Under the pieces are notes generated by a model, which worked only from the letters and a program-made list of their open reading frames with translations, was not told the DNA's origin and did not search any database. A stretch of 64,000 nt of DNA, from assembly GCA_019421345.1 (NCBI GenBank), contig JAHZFL010000004.1:62001-126000 (forward strand). The letters run 5' to 3'. Source of the DNA: Roseburia sp. GTDB lineage: Bacteria > Bacillota > Clostridia > Lachnospirales > Lachnospiraceae. Positions within the stretch are counted from its first letter, which is position 1, and each line of letters begins with the position of its first letter. Positions 24,079 through 34,084 of this stretch are shown here, in pieces. Position numbers and translations under genes: made by a program.

Positions 24079-27000
24079 TTATCTACTCCGTGCTATTTTT
24101 TTTGAATGACTCTTTCCCAAATCATCTTGTATCTGTGTTTCTTGTTCTATACTTTGTTCCCGTGTATCAGTTTCATCTTCATTCAAATTCAGAACTGCAT
24201 CCAACTCTGCCAACCTTTGACTTTTCTCCGCAAGCTCTGCTTCCTGCGGAAATGGCTTCCCAATCTCACATTTTGCCGCTTCCTGTTGGTTATAGAGATT
24301 TGCAAGACTTTCCTTTGCCTGTTCCAGCTTCTCAGCAACACCTGCGAGGACATTATCCATTCGTGTAATATTTCCCCTCGCATCCGTTCCAAGTGTAACC
24401 TTGTGGCTCATAGAGCCTTTCAGAATGATATTAGATTCACTCTGCAAAATATCATAGGAAAGTTCCATCTGAAATCCTCGGTAATTGCCTAACAGAACTG
24501 CGCCTAATCCTTTCATCTCTTTGCAAGCAGCAAGAATCAACTCGCCCGCATCCGTTTTTTCGGCATACTGTGTTCCACGAATCTCTATTCCGCAGAATCC
24601 TTCCGGAATCTGCGGATTTGCTTTTATGGTTTTCAAGTCCGTTTCAAAGCCGTAAATATAACCTTTCTGTTGTTCAATTCTAGCGGGAAAATATTTTAGC
24701 AGTTTATCCTCCATACGATACTGCTGACTCCGGTGATTGGCTTTCAGAACCTTCAATCTTGCCACTTCAATATCCAAATCCATTTTTTCCTTAATCAACG
24801 GGTTACCGGCACAAAGGGCTTTAATTTCTGCATAAGAAAGAACCTGCTCATCCACATCATCACAGGAACGGACGGGGGATTTGCTGGTCATGATCTGGCT
24901 GATGAATTTCTGCTTATTCTCCAAGGTCTGATACAGGTATGCGTCAAAGGTTCCCTCCGTCACATACTGATACACCTGTACTTTTTTATTCTGATTGCCC
25001 TGACGGATAATACGCCCATTTCTCTGTGTCATATCAGACGGACGCCAACCCACATCCAGATGGTGGACTGCCACTAGTTTGTCCTGAACATTGGTTCCGG
25101 CACCCATTTTCTGGGTACTTCCAAGGAGAACCCGAATCTGTCCTGTACGAACTTTTGAAAACAAATCCTTCTTTTTCGCTTCCGTATCTGCATTGTGAAT
25201 AAATGCAACTTCTTCGGAAGGAACACCTGCGGCAAGCAACTTTGTCCGGATGTCATCATAGACATTAAATGTATCATCATTTTTCGGTGTGGAAAAATCA
25301 CAGAATACTAACTGTGTTAGCTGCTCCGACCGTCCCTCCTGCCAAATACGGAGAATATTTTCTACACAGCCATTGAGCTTGCTGTTTGGGTCGTCAGGAA
25401 GCAGCGGATTCATCAGACGCTGATCCAGACCGATTTTTCTTCCATCTGTGGTTATCTTCAACATATTATCGTCGGAAGGATCAACCATACCGGAGTGGAC
25501 TGCCGCTGCCCGTTCTGACAACTCTGCAACCATATCTTTCTGAAACTCAGAAGGCTGGACAACCACGGTTTCAAATTTTGCCTCAGGAACCGGAAGATTT
25601 AACTGGTCAGAGGTTTTGATGTCCGCCACTTCCTTGAACATATTCATCAACTCAGGCAGATTAAAGAACTTTGCAAATCTCGTCCTTGCACGGTATCCGG
25701 TTCCTTCCGGAGCCAACTCAATGGCGGTAGTGGTTTCCCCAAAGGTGGATGCCCATGAATCAAAGTGAGCGAGTTGCTTCTGCCGAAGCTTGTCATACTG
25801 CAGATACCGCATAACCGTATAAAGCTCGGTCATGGAGTTGCTCACGGGAGTTCCCGTTGCAAAAATAACGCCACGCCCACCTGTAATCTCATCCATATAG
25901 CGGCACTTCATAAACATATCGGAGGATTTCTGTGCTTCTGAGGTAGAAAGCCCTGCCACATTTCTCATTTTCGTATAAAGAAACAGGTTTTTGAACGCAT
26001 GACTCTCATCTACAAACAGCCGGTCTACGCCAAGCTGTTCAAAGGTAATCACATCATCCTTTTTATCTGCGGCAAGCAGTTTATCCAGCCTCGCTTTCAA
26101 AGATTTTCTTGTTTTCTCTATCTGCTTGATCGTAAAATTCTCTCCACGCTGATCTTTCAGTGCTGCAATAGCTTTTTCAATCTCATCAATCTGTTCCCTC
26201 AGTTGCCGTTCCTGCCGTTCCACAGACAGAGGAATGCGTTCAAACTGACTGTGACCTATAATGATTGCATCGTAATCGCCGGTGGCAATTCTGGCACAGA
26301 ATTTCTTTCGGTTGGCTGTTTCAAAATCTTTTTTTGTGGCAACCAGAAGCTTCGCACTAGGATACAGGTACAGAAATTCATGCGCCCATTGCAGCGTCAG
26401 GTGATTTGGGACTACAAACATCGCTTTCTGACTCAGCCCCAGACGCTTGCTTTCCATTGCGGATGCCGCCATTTCAAAGGTCTTTCCTGCACCGACTTCG
26501 TGAGCCAGCAGCGTATTTCCTCCATAAAGCACATGGGCGATGGCATTCCTCTGGTGTTCCCGGAGGGTAATGTCCGGGTTCATTCCACCAAAACGGATAT
26601 GATTTCCGTCGTATTCACGAGGTCTAGTGGAATTAAACAACTCGTTGTACTTCATAACCAACGCTTCACGGCGGCTGGGATCTTTCCACACCCAATCCCG
26701 AAACGCATCTTTGATTGCCTGCTGTTTCTGCTGGGCGAGCATAGTGTCCATTTTATTCAGAACACGCTTCTCTTTTCCGTTCGGTTCTTCCACAAGGTCA
26801 TAAATACGAATATCCTTCAGATTCAATGTTTCTTCCAGAATCCGGTAGGCATTGGCACGCTCCATGCCATAAGTCACATACGCCGCCACATCATTAGGGC
26901 TTGGGGAACTTTTTCCGTTAATTCTCCATTCGGCTGTTATTTCAGAAAACTTTACTTCGATGGAACGCCGTAGATAATAAGGCGTTTCAAAGGTTTCTTC

Positions 27001-30000
27001 CATAAACTGCTGGATATAAGCAGGATCAACCCACGTTGCTCCCAGACGGACATCAATTTCTGATGCGTCTAAGTCTCTGGGTTGTGCCTTTTCCAGAGCT
27101 TCTGCATTGATACGAAAGGCAGAATTTCTAGCTGCCGCCAACTGCGCAACTTTTAATTTGCTCCGCACATCCCCGGAAAGGTACTCGTCCGCAGTCTGCC
27201 AGCCGGCTTCCGGATCGTCAGAAGCCATGGGATCTTTGAAAATAACACCACAAAGCTCCGTTTTTATGGCTTCATACTTCCCAGGAGTCCCAAGCAGTTC
27301 TGCCATAAAGGGAAAATCCACCCTGCCACGTTCGCCAATAGAGATTGCAAGTGCCTCTGACGGGGTATCCACGCTTGTCACTCTGCGTTCCGGCTTGATT
27401 GTCCGCTTTGTGAACATATCCGCCTTGCCTTTCAGATTCCCGTACTCGTCTACATTTTCCAGAGAACACAGCAGATAGTAGGAAGAATCGTCCGAAAATA
27501 CCTGGGCATTGGAACGATGGTTAATCAGACCGTATTTTTCGGTAAAATCATCATAAGCGGCATTCAGCTCTCCCTGTTTCTGAAAAATCATTTCATCCGG
27601 AAAATCCTCTAACTGATACTCAATCAGTTTATTGACAATTCCCCGAAGCTCCACCATGCCTGTTACCCGTTCTTTTGCTTTTTTATTCAGCTCCACATGA
27701 CGCATAATAGAGTTTTCACGGAAATAAACTTCTCCCTCTACAACCGCATAGGAAAAGTTTTTTACATCAAGCGTTGCCGGGATCGTTTCTGCCTCTTTTC
27801 CTGGCATTTCAGTGTCCAGCAGCTCTATCGCCTGATAGGTTCCCCGGATATGGGATACTGCCTCTTTTAAAAGTTCAGAAAAGTCTGCCCCTTCTATCGG
27901 TTTTACTGTAATATCATCCTTCCCGTAAGGCGTGCTTTCAAGCACCGTATCGCCCAGAACCATCTCCGGATGCTCCACAAAGTAGCTGTTCATGGTGTGC
28001 CCTTCTTCTGTGTGGTTCAAATGCACCCAATCGGGAACAATGTCAATTGGATGGTCACGCTTCTGAAGAAAAATAATGTCAGAAACCACCTCTGTGCCGG
28101 CATTTTTCTTAAAGACATCATTGGGCAGACGGATAGCCCCAAGCAATTCGGCTCTCTGTGCCAGATACCGCCTTGCGTCCGAATTTTTAGAATCCAGCGT
28201 ATAGCGGCTTGTCACAAAGGCAAGGACACCACCCGGTCGAATCTGATCCAGAGCTTTTGCAAAAAAATAGTTATGAATCGAAAATCTCAGCTTATCATAA
28301 GGTTTGTCGGACACCTTGTAATTTCCAAATGGCACATTTCCAACTGCCAGATCGTAGAAATCCCTGCGGTTGGTTGTTTCAAAACCAGCTACTGTAATTT
28401 CTGCATTTGGATAAAGCTTCTGTGCGATTCTGCCAGTAATCGAATCCAACTCCACACCATACAGACGACTACTCTGCATTTTGGACGGAAGCATACCAAA
28501 GAAATTTCCGGTTCCCATGGATGGTTCCAGAATATTCCCGTTTTCAAAACCCATCTGAGATACGGCATCATAAATGGCACGAATCACAGTCGGACTGGTA
28601 TAATGAGCATTCAGTGTAGAAGCTCTCGCCGCTGCATATTCTTCTTCAGACAGCAAATTTTTCAAAACGGCATACTCGCTTGCCCAATTTTCCTTATTCG
28701 GATCAAAGGTATCTGCCAGACCGCCCCAGCCAACATACCTTGACAGAATTTCCTGTTCTGCAGGGGTAGCGTTTCTTTCTTCCTGTTCCAGTTTGAACAG
28801 GGTTTCAATGGCTGCGATATTGTTTGCAAATTTCTGTTTTAAACCACCTTGACCAATGTTATCGTCACTAATATGAAAATTACAGGGAGGCACTTGCTCC
28901 ATTTTCATATTCTCCTTTTCAAGAGTCCCTACTATATCAGAGGTATCCGGTTGTGGTACATGATTCGTACGAATCACTATTTCATCAGTATACTGAGGTT
29001 TCCCAGTTCCTCTTAAAAACTGGCTTAAACTTAGCTGTTGATAATCTCCGTCATCACTACTTCTTCTGCCATTGCTTTCAAGCTGTTCATATGCTGAACC
29101 CATGCCATCTGCTGCGTCATTTTGTCCGGTGCTGGATTGATTTTTAGGTAATCTTCCATCATGCGTTCTACCATGCCGTGTGCTTCCTCGTCGATTTCCC
29201 ACAGGTGCTGATTCAGTTTTCCGCTGCGAATTAACTCGTTGTACAGTGCTGGATTGTTCTCTTCCAGAAAACATCTCCTCATCCTGCCATACTTGCCCAA
29301 CGTCTTTGTTTCGGTATTGCTCACTTGAGCGTCCAAAATCATTTGAGTCCCATTCTTTTCGTGTGTTGCTTTCATCTTCTATGTCCTCCTTTTTTATTTG
29401 CATTTCTATTTCTTTAATATCTTGTATTACTCTTTTGCTTTCGCGCTTTAAAGTATTGTACTGCATATTATCTTCTCTTGCAAGTACATTCCCCGTTTTT
29501 TCCAAACAAGTTTCCATAAATAACTTACCTGGCTTTACCTGATGTTTTACTTTTTCTCTCTGGACTTCTGCCCGCTGTTGTTCCAAGTACGAATCTATAG
29601 ATTCTGATAACTTTTTTACAATATCATAAGACTCCCCTATCATTTTTTTCTTTATTGGCACAGGCATTTTTTGAATAAAATCGTGTTCAAGATTTTTAAA
29701 ATGTATTTCAGATGTATCTAATCCATATATGGATAACAACATATATACTGCCATATCTATCCGCATATTTTTTCTGTGAAGTTCCTGCTCTCTCATACGT
29801 TCTGATAGCATAGTTACTACAAATATGACAGCACTCTCTATCTGATGTTCCCTATCAACTTCCGGATTAATAAATATAGTATTATCTTCCAAATAAACCT
29901 TTGCTTCTTTGGAATCCTCCAATATTTCTGAAAATACAATATGTACATTTTCATTTTTGGCTGAATTTATCAACGCATTGAGAAAAAGTGTCTTATCTTC

Positions 30001-30411
30001 TTCCTTGAGCAATCTTCTGTCCTTATTTTTTAGGATTTCCTCTATTTTAGAAGGATTTGCATTCGTTTGCGATATATCAAATACATAGCCGGGTTTGAAT
30101 ACTGAACTTCGCCTCCCACTTTGCAATACAGGCATCAAAACCATCGTTCCCCGCTCTCCATTGCGCACATAAAGTCCCTGTTCTCTCCAGTACTGATAAC
30201 TTCCAACCATCTGTACTTCCGGTCTTTGCACTCGAATCATTGTCATGTTATGCACAGAGTATTCAGGAACCTTTTTTCGGAAATCCAAATATTTTTTTAA
30301 TTCTGCTTCTTCTTTGAATGCTTTCTCCACTTCCTGCTCTACTGTAGCGTATAAGAGAGAAATCATATCTTCTTTTTGTCTCATATAGGATTTATACTGC
30401 CAATGATCCAT
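24079..30411 (-). CDS. Polyvalent ArdC-N / N6-adenine methylase / SF2 helicase protein
   Basis: A 2,110-residue fusion typical of conjugative elements. The N-terminus resembles the ArdC antirestriction domain (YSVHNMTMIRVQRPE, YWREQGLYVRNGERG, FKPGYVFDISQT, about residues 50-115). The middle holds an N6-methylase core: motif I EPSMGTGNFFG near residue 630 and NVPFG near 694 in place of NPPY. The C-terminal half is an SF2/SNF2 helicase with Walker A HEVGAGKT near 1307, VDESHAFKN near 1467 and QRNGRIIRQGNQ near 1740. I start at the ATG at 30411 (AGGGGGTG five bases upstream). It likely shields incoming DNA from host restriction. Confidence 0.92.
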   Translation of the reverse strand: MDHWQYKSYMRQKEDMISLLYATVEQEVEKAFKEEAELKKYLDFRKKVPEYSVHNMTMIRVQRPEVQMVGSYQYWREQGLYVRNGERGTMVLMPVLQSGRRSSVFKPGYVFDISQTNANPSKIEEILKNKDRRLLKEEDKTLFLNALINSAKNENVHIVFSEILEDSKEAKVYLEDNTIFINPEVDREHQIESAVIFVVTMLSERMREQELHRKNMRIDMAVYMLLSIYGLDTSEIHFKNLEHDFIQKMPVPIKKKMIGESYDIVKKLSESIDSYLEQQRAEVQREKVKHQVKPGKLFMETCLEKTGNVLAREDNMQYNTLKRESKRVIQDIKEIEMQIKKEDIEDESNTRKEWDSNDFGRSSEQYRNKDVGQVWQDEEMFSGREQSSTVQRVNSQRKTESAPVGNRRGSTRHGRTHDGRLPKNQSSTGQNDAADGMGSAYEQLESNGRRSSDDGDYQQLSLSQFLRGTGKPQYTDEIVIRTNHVPQPDTSDIVGTLEKENMKMEQVPPCNFHISDDNIGQGGLKQKFANNIAAIETLFKLEQEERNATPAEQEILSRYVGWGGLADTFDPNKENWASEYAVLKNLLSEEEYAAARASTLNAHYTSPTVIRAIYDAVSQMGFENGNILEPSMGTGNFFGMLPSKMQSSRLYGVELDSITGRIAQKLYPNAEITVAGFETTNRRDFYDLAVGNVPFGNYKVSDKPYDKLRFSIHNYFFAKALDQIRPGGVLAFVTSRYTLDSKNSDARRYLAQRAELLGAIRLPNDVFKKNAGTEVVSDIIFLQKRDHPIDIVPDWVHLNHTEEGHTMNSYFVEHPEMVLGDTVLESTPYGKDDITVKPIEGADFSELLKEAVSHIRGTYQAIELLDTEMPGKEAETIPATLDVKNFSYAVVEGEVYFRENSIMRHVELNKKAKERVTGMVELRGIVNKLIEYQLEDFPDEMIFQKQGELNAAYDDFTEKYGLINHRSNAQVFSDDSSYYLLCSLENVDEYGNLKGKADMFTKRTIKPERRVTSVDTPSEALAISIGERGRVDFPFMAELLGTPGKYEAIKTELCGVIFKDPMASDDPEAGWQTADEYLSGDVRSKLKVAQLAAARNSAFRINAEALEKAQPRDLDASEIDVRLGATWVDPAYIQQFMEETFETPYYLRRSIEVKFSEITAEWRINGKSSPSPNDVAAYVTYGMERANAYRILEETLNLKDIRIYDLVEEPNGKEKRVLNKMDTMLAQQKQQAIKDAFRDWVWKDPSRREALVMKYNELFNSTRPREYDGNHIRFGGMNPDITLREHQRNAIAHVLYGGNTLLAHEVGAGKTFEMAASAMESKRLGLSQKAMFVVPNHLTLQWAHEFLYLYPSAKLLVATKKDFETANRKKFCARIATGDYDAIIIGHSQFERIPLSVERQERQLREQIDEIEKAIAALKDQRGENFTIKQIEKTRKSLKARLDKLLAADKKDDVITFEQLGVDRLFVDESHAFKNLFLYTKMRNVAGLSTSEAQKSSDMFMKCRYMDEITGGRGVIFATGTPVSNSMTELYTVMRYLQYDKLRQKQLAHFDSWASTFGETTTAIELAPEGTGYRARTRFAKFFNLPELMNMFKEVADIKTSDQLNLPVPEAKFETVVVQPSEFQKDMVAELSERAAAVHSGMVDPSDDNMLKITTDGRKIGLDQRLMNPLLPDDPNSKLNGCVENILRIWQEGRSEQLTQLVFCDFSTPKNDDTFNVYDDIRTKLLAAGVPSEEVAFIHNADTEAKKKDLFSKVRTGQIRVLLGSTQKMGAGTNVQDKLVAVHHLDVGWRPSDMTQRNGRIIRQGNQNKKVQVYQYVTEGTFDAYLYQTLENKQKFISQIMTSKSPVRSCDDVDEQVLSYAEIKALCAGNPLIKEKMDLDIEVARLKVLKANHRSQQYRMEDKLLKYFPARIEQQKGYIYGFETDLKTIKANPQIPEGFCGIEIRGTQYAEKTDAGELILAACKEMKGLGAVLLGNYRGFQMELSYDILQSESNIILKGSMSHKVTLGTDARGNITRMDNVLAGVAEKLEQAKESLANLYNQQEAAKCEIGKPFPQEAELAEKSQRLAELDAVLNLNEDETDTREQSIEQETQIQDDLGKSHSKKIARSR

Positions 30412-30637
30412 AAAACACCCCCTGCTCCTCATCATTTAGCATCCCAGTTTCCAGATTGTAAGACACAATAATCGGTAGCTCCTCCTGTTCTTTTTCTCTC
30501 TGTTTAAATGCCACATGTATAGTTTTAATCTGTTCATCTGTCCCGAAGATTTCTATCAGTTCTTCTTCAAAAAATGGTCTTACCAAAACAAAATCCTCTT
30601 TCACCTCGTATACAAATCCATACATAATTTTCTCCAT
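30392..30637 (-). CDS. Small ICE protein of unknown function
   Basis: An 81-residue acidic protein with no domain I recognise. The N-terminal part (YGFVYEVKEDFVLVRPFFEE) looks like a beta-rich fold and the end (NDEEQGVFYGSLAV) is compact. It overlaps both neighbours: its ATG overlaps the stop of the 620-residue gene (TAATG), and its end overlaps the start of the polyvalent protein by 20 bases. The three genes are therefore one translational unit, and this protein may be a cofactor of the large methylase-helicase. Confidence 0.7.
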   Translation of the reverse strand: MEKIMYGFVYEVKEDFVLVRPFFEEELIEIFGTDEQIKTIHVAFKQREKEQEELPIIVSYNLETGMLNDEEQGVFYGSLAV

Positions 30638-32499
30638 TATCTGCTCCGTCCTCTTTTTTCAAATTGATTTACTTCCGTTTTCTCTTGTTGCTGTTCGGCA
30701 CCTACTGAAAGCTGCTTACAACGTTCCTCCATTTTCTGTGCCCCTTTTAGAATTTGCGCAAGCAGTGTTCTCTGTGCCAGAAAAGGTTTTTTCAAAATCT
30801 CTGTAAAAGACTGATTCTCCCCTATGTAAAGCTTTTCCGTTTTTCCACCAACTGCGCGAACCGCATTCACTACTTCTCTCCCTGCAATTCCGATGTGTTT
30901 TCCAGTAAGATCAATTCGTCTAACAGTTTCATCTACCCTGTTAAGCGCCCGTTGTGTCATTTCACAAAAATGATTCAGTTTAGTTTGCAAACCCAAAAAC
31001 TCCGAAACTCTTTCCAACTCTCCAATTCCTTTTTGTTTCAAAGATACTATGATATCCGATGCTTTTTTGATCATTTCTTCCTTTATACTGACCAATTCAC
31101 ATTTCATACCGCAATATTGTTCGTTTACTTGATTCGATACATTTGAAATATATTGGAACAACTGTGAATTTCTGTCCTTCTGTTCAGATTTCATGGAATT
31201 CAGTTGCGTTTGCATATCTGAAATCTGTTTTACCGCTTTGTCGAGCTTTTCTTCAATCTGCTTCGTATAAGCAGCCATCACAAATACACTTGCTGCCTCG
31301 TCCATCTTTTTATTTTCTTGTAGATATGCAACTAACTCCCCAACTACATTATCAAATGTGTCACTAAAATTTTTCTCATTTATCTGCTTTCCTTCCAGCT
31401 TTGATATTTTTCCCACAAAATCATCAAAGTCCTCCCGGTTCATTTTCTTAAACTCGTCCAATGATATACTTACCACATCCTCTGAAAGATTTGTTGTTTC
31501 CCCATTGCCCCTATGTTGAACACAAACAGAAACACTATCATTCTCTTTTTCATAACCAACAGAAAATCTCAATCCCTCTCTTGTTGTGATGTTCACTCTT
31601 TCTTCCTTACCCTTCATGAAGTCGAGTTTCATCTGTGCCACAGTATAAAAACCATGGTATTCCAAAAACTCTCTTTCTCTTTCCTCCATAAACCCAACAT
31701 ATTCTGCATCCCCAGTCCTATTTTCCTGAATAAGTATTTCTCTCACACGATGCAGGGCATCCGGATCATTAATATATCCATTGCCAGCCTGCAAAAAAAG
31801 TTCCTCTGTCGTTCCATGAATCTTAAACTCTGGTTCAGAGTAAATATTCGGAATAAGAATCTCATTTTCCATAAATGAAACCGCCGCTCTTAATTCATCA
31901 TTAGATACAAATCTAAAGCTTTCATTGACTGCATAATTAATTTTATTTCTCTCCCTTATGTCCATTTCTGCCTTAGCCGCATCAAAGGAATACTGCTTAT
32001 TAATGGCTATAATTTCATCCATACGTCCAGTCAAAATCAGTTCATCTTTTTTCATTTCTTGCTGCACTAACACTTTTATATCTGAGAGACGTATTGCATT
32101 TTCTTCCATATATTCGTATTCATAAACAGGATCAATACTTATCTTCCCATTCCTTAATTTTTTACTCCAATCATCAACCGCTTTTTCTTCCATAATTGGG
32201 CTAAAAGAATAAGTTCCTTTTCTTGAACCATGATAATCTTCAAATTCTGAAATCACTCCGATATGAACGCCTAATGCTATTGCTTTTTTAGCTTCTTCCG
32301 GTGTAAGAATTGCACTTGTTGTATCATCGGCAGTCGCCCGTGAATATCCATTACCCGCCACTTGTCTATGGGGCTTCTTTAAAATTGCTATGTTTGCAGC
32401 CAAGATATTTTGAACCGTTGCATCTGCATACATTCTTTTACTTCTGATTTCCGTCTGATTGCCCTGTGCCAGTACTCCCGTAATTTTTTCTTGTTCCAT
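30637..32499 (-). CDS. ICE protein with C-terminal coiled coil, function unknown
   Basis: A 620-residue protein I cannot assign to a named family. The first 340 residues are mixed, acidic and probably globular, including FMEEREREFLEYHGFYTVAQ. From about residue 380 it becomes a long heptad-rich helix (KAVKQISDMQTQLNSMKSEQ and later segments), then a basic tail. There is no signal peptide or membrane helix. It is the first gene of the operon that ends with the ArdC/methylase/helicase protein, and its promoter carries the element-wide box at 32572-32649. A structural or DNA-management role during transfer is possible. Confidence 0.65.
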   Translation of the reverse strand: MEQEKITGVLAQGNQTEIRSKRMYADATVQNILAANIAILKKPHRQVAGNGYSRATADDTTSAILTPEEAKKAIALGVHIGVISEFEDYHGSRKGTYSFSPIMEEKAVDDWSKKLRNGKISIDPVYEYEYMEENAIRLSDIKVLVQQEMKKDELILTGRMDEIIAINKQYSFDAAKAEMDIRERNKINYAVNESFRFVSNDELRAAVSFMENEILIPNIYSEPEFKIHGTTEELFLQAGNGYINDPDALHRVREILIQENRTGDAEYVGFMEEREREFLEYHGFYTVAQMKLDFMKGKEERVNITTREGLRFSVGYEKENDSVSVCVQHRGNGETTNLSEDVVSISLDEFKKMNREDFDDFVGKISKLEGKQINEKNFSDTFDNVVGELVAYLQENKKMDEAASVFVMAAYTKQIEEKLDKAVKQISDMQTQLNSMKSEQKDRNSQLFQYISNVSNQVNEQYCGMKCELVSIKEEMIKKASDIIVSLKQKGIGELERVSEFLGLQTKLNHFCEMTQRALNRVDETVRRIDLTGKHIGIAGREVVNAVRAVGGKTEKLYIGENQSFTEILKKPFLAQRTLLAQILKGAQKMEERCKQLSVGAEQQQEKTEVNQFEKRGRSR

Positions 32500-32571
32500 G
32501 TGCCATCTTCCTCTTTTCCTATTTTTACAAGCATTTTGAGGTCAATACAATCCTCATGAACTTGCCTCATA

Positions 32572-32649
32572 ATTATAAAGAATGCAATATTCTGTTTCAT
32601 CCGTTTAAAAGAAAAGATTTCACACAATCTTTTTTCTTTTGTGAAAAAT
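32572..32649 (-). promoter_or_regulatory. Promoter with element-wide box (copy C)
   Basis: On the minus strand TTTTCTTTTAAACGGATGAA is followed 17-18 bases later by TATAAT (32572-32577), about 75 bases upstream of the 32499 start. The box also forms one arm of an inverted repeat (AAAAGAAAAGATT / AATCTTTTTTCTTTT). Related boxes precede the genes at 55814 and 63489. Confidence 0.6.
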
Positions 32650-32718
32650 TTTATCATAATTCTTGACATCTCTACTTCACGGATTTATAAATCTATATAG
32701 AAGTTGGTAACGCAAATC

Positions 32719-32775
32719 ATGCAGAAAAAAGTCTATGACAAGGAATTCAAAGTCCCTGCTGTGAAACTAGTATAA
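32719..32775 (+). pseudogene. IS3-type transposase OrfA remnant
   Basis: ATG followed by QKKVYDKEFKVPAVKLV and a stop: 18 codons that match the start of IS3-family OrfA proteins (KKxYDxEFKxxAVKL). The gene is cut off by TAA after this, with no OrfB nearby. It marks an old insertion next to the AT-rich plus-strand gene. Confidence 0.65.
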
Positions 32776-32853
32776 AATAAATCAAATAACTACCATATAT
32801 ATTTTTTGATTATTTGATAGTAGAATAGTGTTATCTCAGAAAGGATAAACACT

Positions 32854-33018
32854 ATGAATAGAACTTATCTTACTCTGTCTGAAGAACCATAGACATTGAC
32901 AGCTTTTCCAGAAGCATATCCAGAAACATGCTGTAGAAGTAGAATATCCGAGGCTTGTAACCATTACGAAACCTTATATCCAGAAATTTTCCAGTATAAC
33001 ATAGATGAACTAGACTAA
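32854..33018 (+). pseudogene. Decayed short reading frame
   Basis: A frame opening with ATG behind AGAAAGGATAA (MNRTYLTLSEEP) meets TAG at 32890 and is otherwise open to 33018. A second frame over the same bases reads as plausible protein (FQKHIQKHAVEVEYPRLV) without a start. This looks like a small gene damaged by frameshift and stop. The rest of 32500-33121 holds only the promoter at 32572 and the transposase remnant. Confidence 0.35.
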
Positions 33019-33121
33019 GAGGAGACCGCATTCATTTAATATATTAATTATTTAATATTCGCTGTACTAGCATGATTTATGTAACAATAACTAAGGGTAG
33101 TGAAATGAAAAGAGGGATTAA

Positions 33122-34084
33122 ATGGCATTTACTCAATTATGGCAAAGTAAAAATGGAAACTATAAAAACTCAAAATCTGTTGCTATTGTTTTTGCAATAC
33201 TTGGAACTATCTGCATAATCACAACATGCATAGTAAATAATGAAATAGAAATGATTAACAAAATAACTAAATATGTTTTCTCATACGTTTCTATAATAAT
33301 GTTTTGCTTATCAGTACTTTTTTTGCTATTACATTTTTATGTATTTAACAACATACATCGTTCAAAAATAATAGCCAAATACTCATTGACAGTTCTGTTT
33401 GCACTTTTATCGTTATTTACACTTGTAATCGGAATACCCTTTCTAATTTTACTATGTGTCATCGTAAAAGTTACTGATATTAGAGCGAAAAAAATTAATA
33501 ATTTAATATACGTTCTGATTTACTTTGTAATTGTTTTATTATTTATTTGTGGCTTTATTTATCCAACTTCTCTCATGGTTATTATCATTTCTAGTTGTTT
33601 GGGCAATCTGTTGGAAACAAAGTATCATTTTAACTTAAATGTTTTTTGTGTTGAATTATTCTTGCTTCTTAGTTTTCTCAAATTACAAATGGATATTATT
33701 TATAGTTGTATACTATTCATACATAAAAAATTATTATACCATTCTAAAAATAAAATGCTAAAGACCATTGAGCAAAATCTTGGTAAAAGTATATCTCCCA
33801 ACATCATCGACATTAAAGCACATATACAAGCCAAAAGCGATGCCGTCAAGATCGAAGAAGATAAACTGAACCAATCTATAAACTACGATTTAAACTATTT
33901 AAAAAACACCTTGACAAGAGTGCAATTAGCAATTTTGATTATAATCTTTACTGTAGTTACATTGAAAATAGCACCACAAAATTGGATGCAATTTCTGGAT
34001 GAACATCAAGGTGACATAATAAATGTTGTAACCATCTATACGCTGATAATACTTTATCTAGATAAAAGAAAAGACTGGAAATAG
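33122..34084 (+). CDS. AT-rich multi-pass membrane protein, unknown function
   Basis: A 320-residue protein on the strand opposite to all surrounding ICE genes and far richer in A+T. About six hydrophobic segments are visible in residues 20-215 (for example SVAIVFAILGTICIITTCIV and LIYVLIYFVIVLLFICGFIY). A hydrophilic loop (about 225-275) and a last helix near 280 (VQLAILIIIFTVVTLKIA) follow, and the end is basic. I recognise no family. The opposite orientation, composition and transposase debris on its left suggest separate acquisition as cargo. A role in defence or exclusion is speculation. An AGAGGGATTAA site precedes the ATG. Confidence 0.7.
   Translation: MAFTQLWQSKNGNYKNSKSVAIVFAILGTICIITTCIVNNEIEMINKITKYVFSYVSIIMFCLSVLFLLLHFYVFNNIHRSKIIAKYSLTVLFALLSLFTLVIGIPFLILLCVIVKVTDIRAKKINNLIYVLIYFVIVLLFICGFIYPTSLMVIIISSCLGNLLETKYHFNLNVFCVELFLLLSFLKLQMDIIYSCILFIHKKLLYHSKNKMLKTIEQNLGKSISPNIIDIKAHIQAKSDAVKIEEDKLNQSINYDLNYLKNTLTRVQLAILIIIFTVVTLKIAPQNWMQFLDEHQGDIINVVTIYTLIILYLDKRKDWK

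Noticed and set aside
25999..26973. A 324-codon plus-strand open frame
   Set aside because: It lies wholly inside the helicase part of the ArdC/methylase/helicase gene on the other strand and shows no motif of its own.
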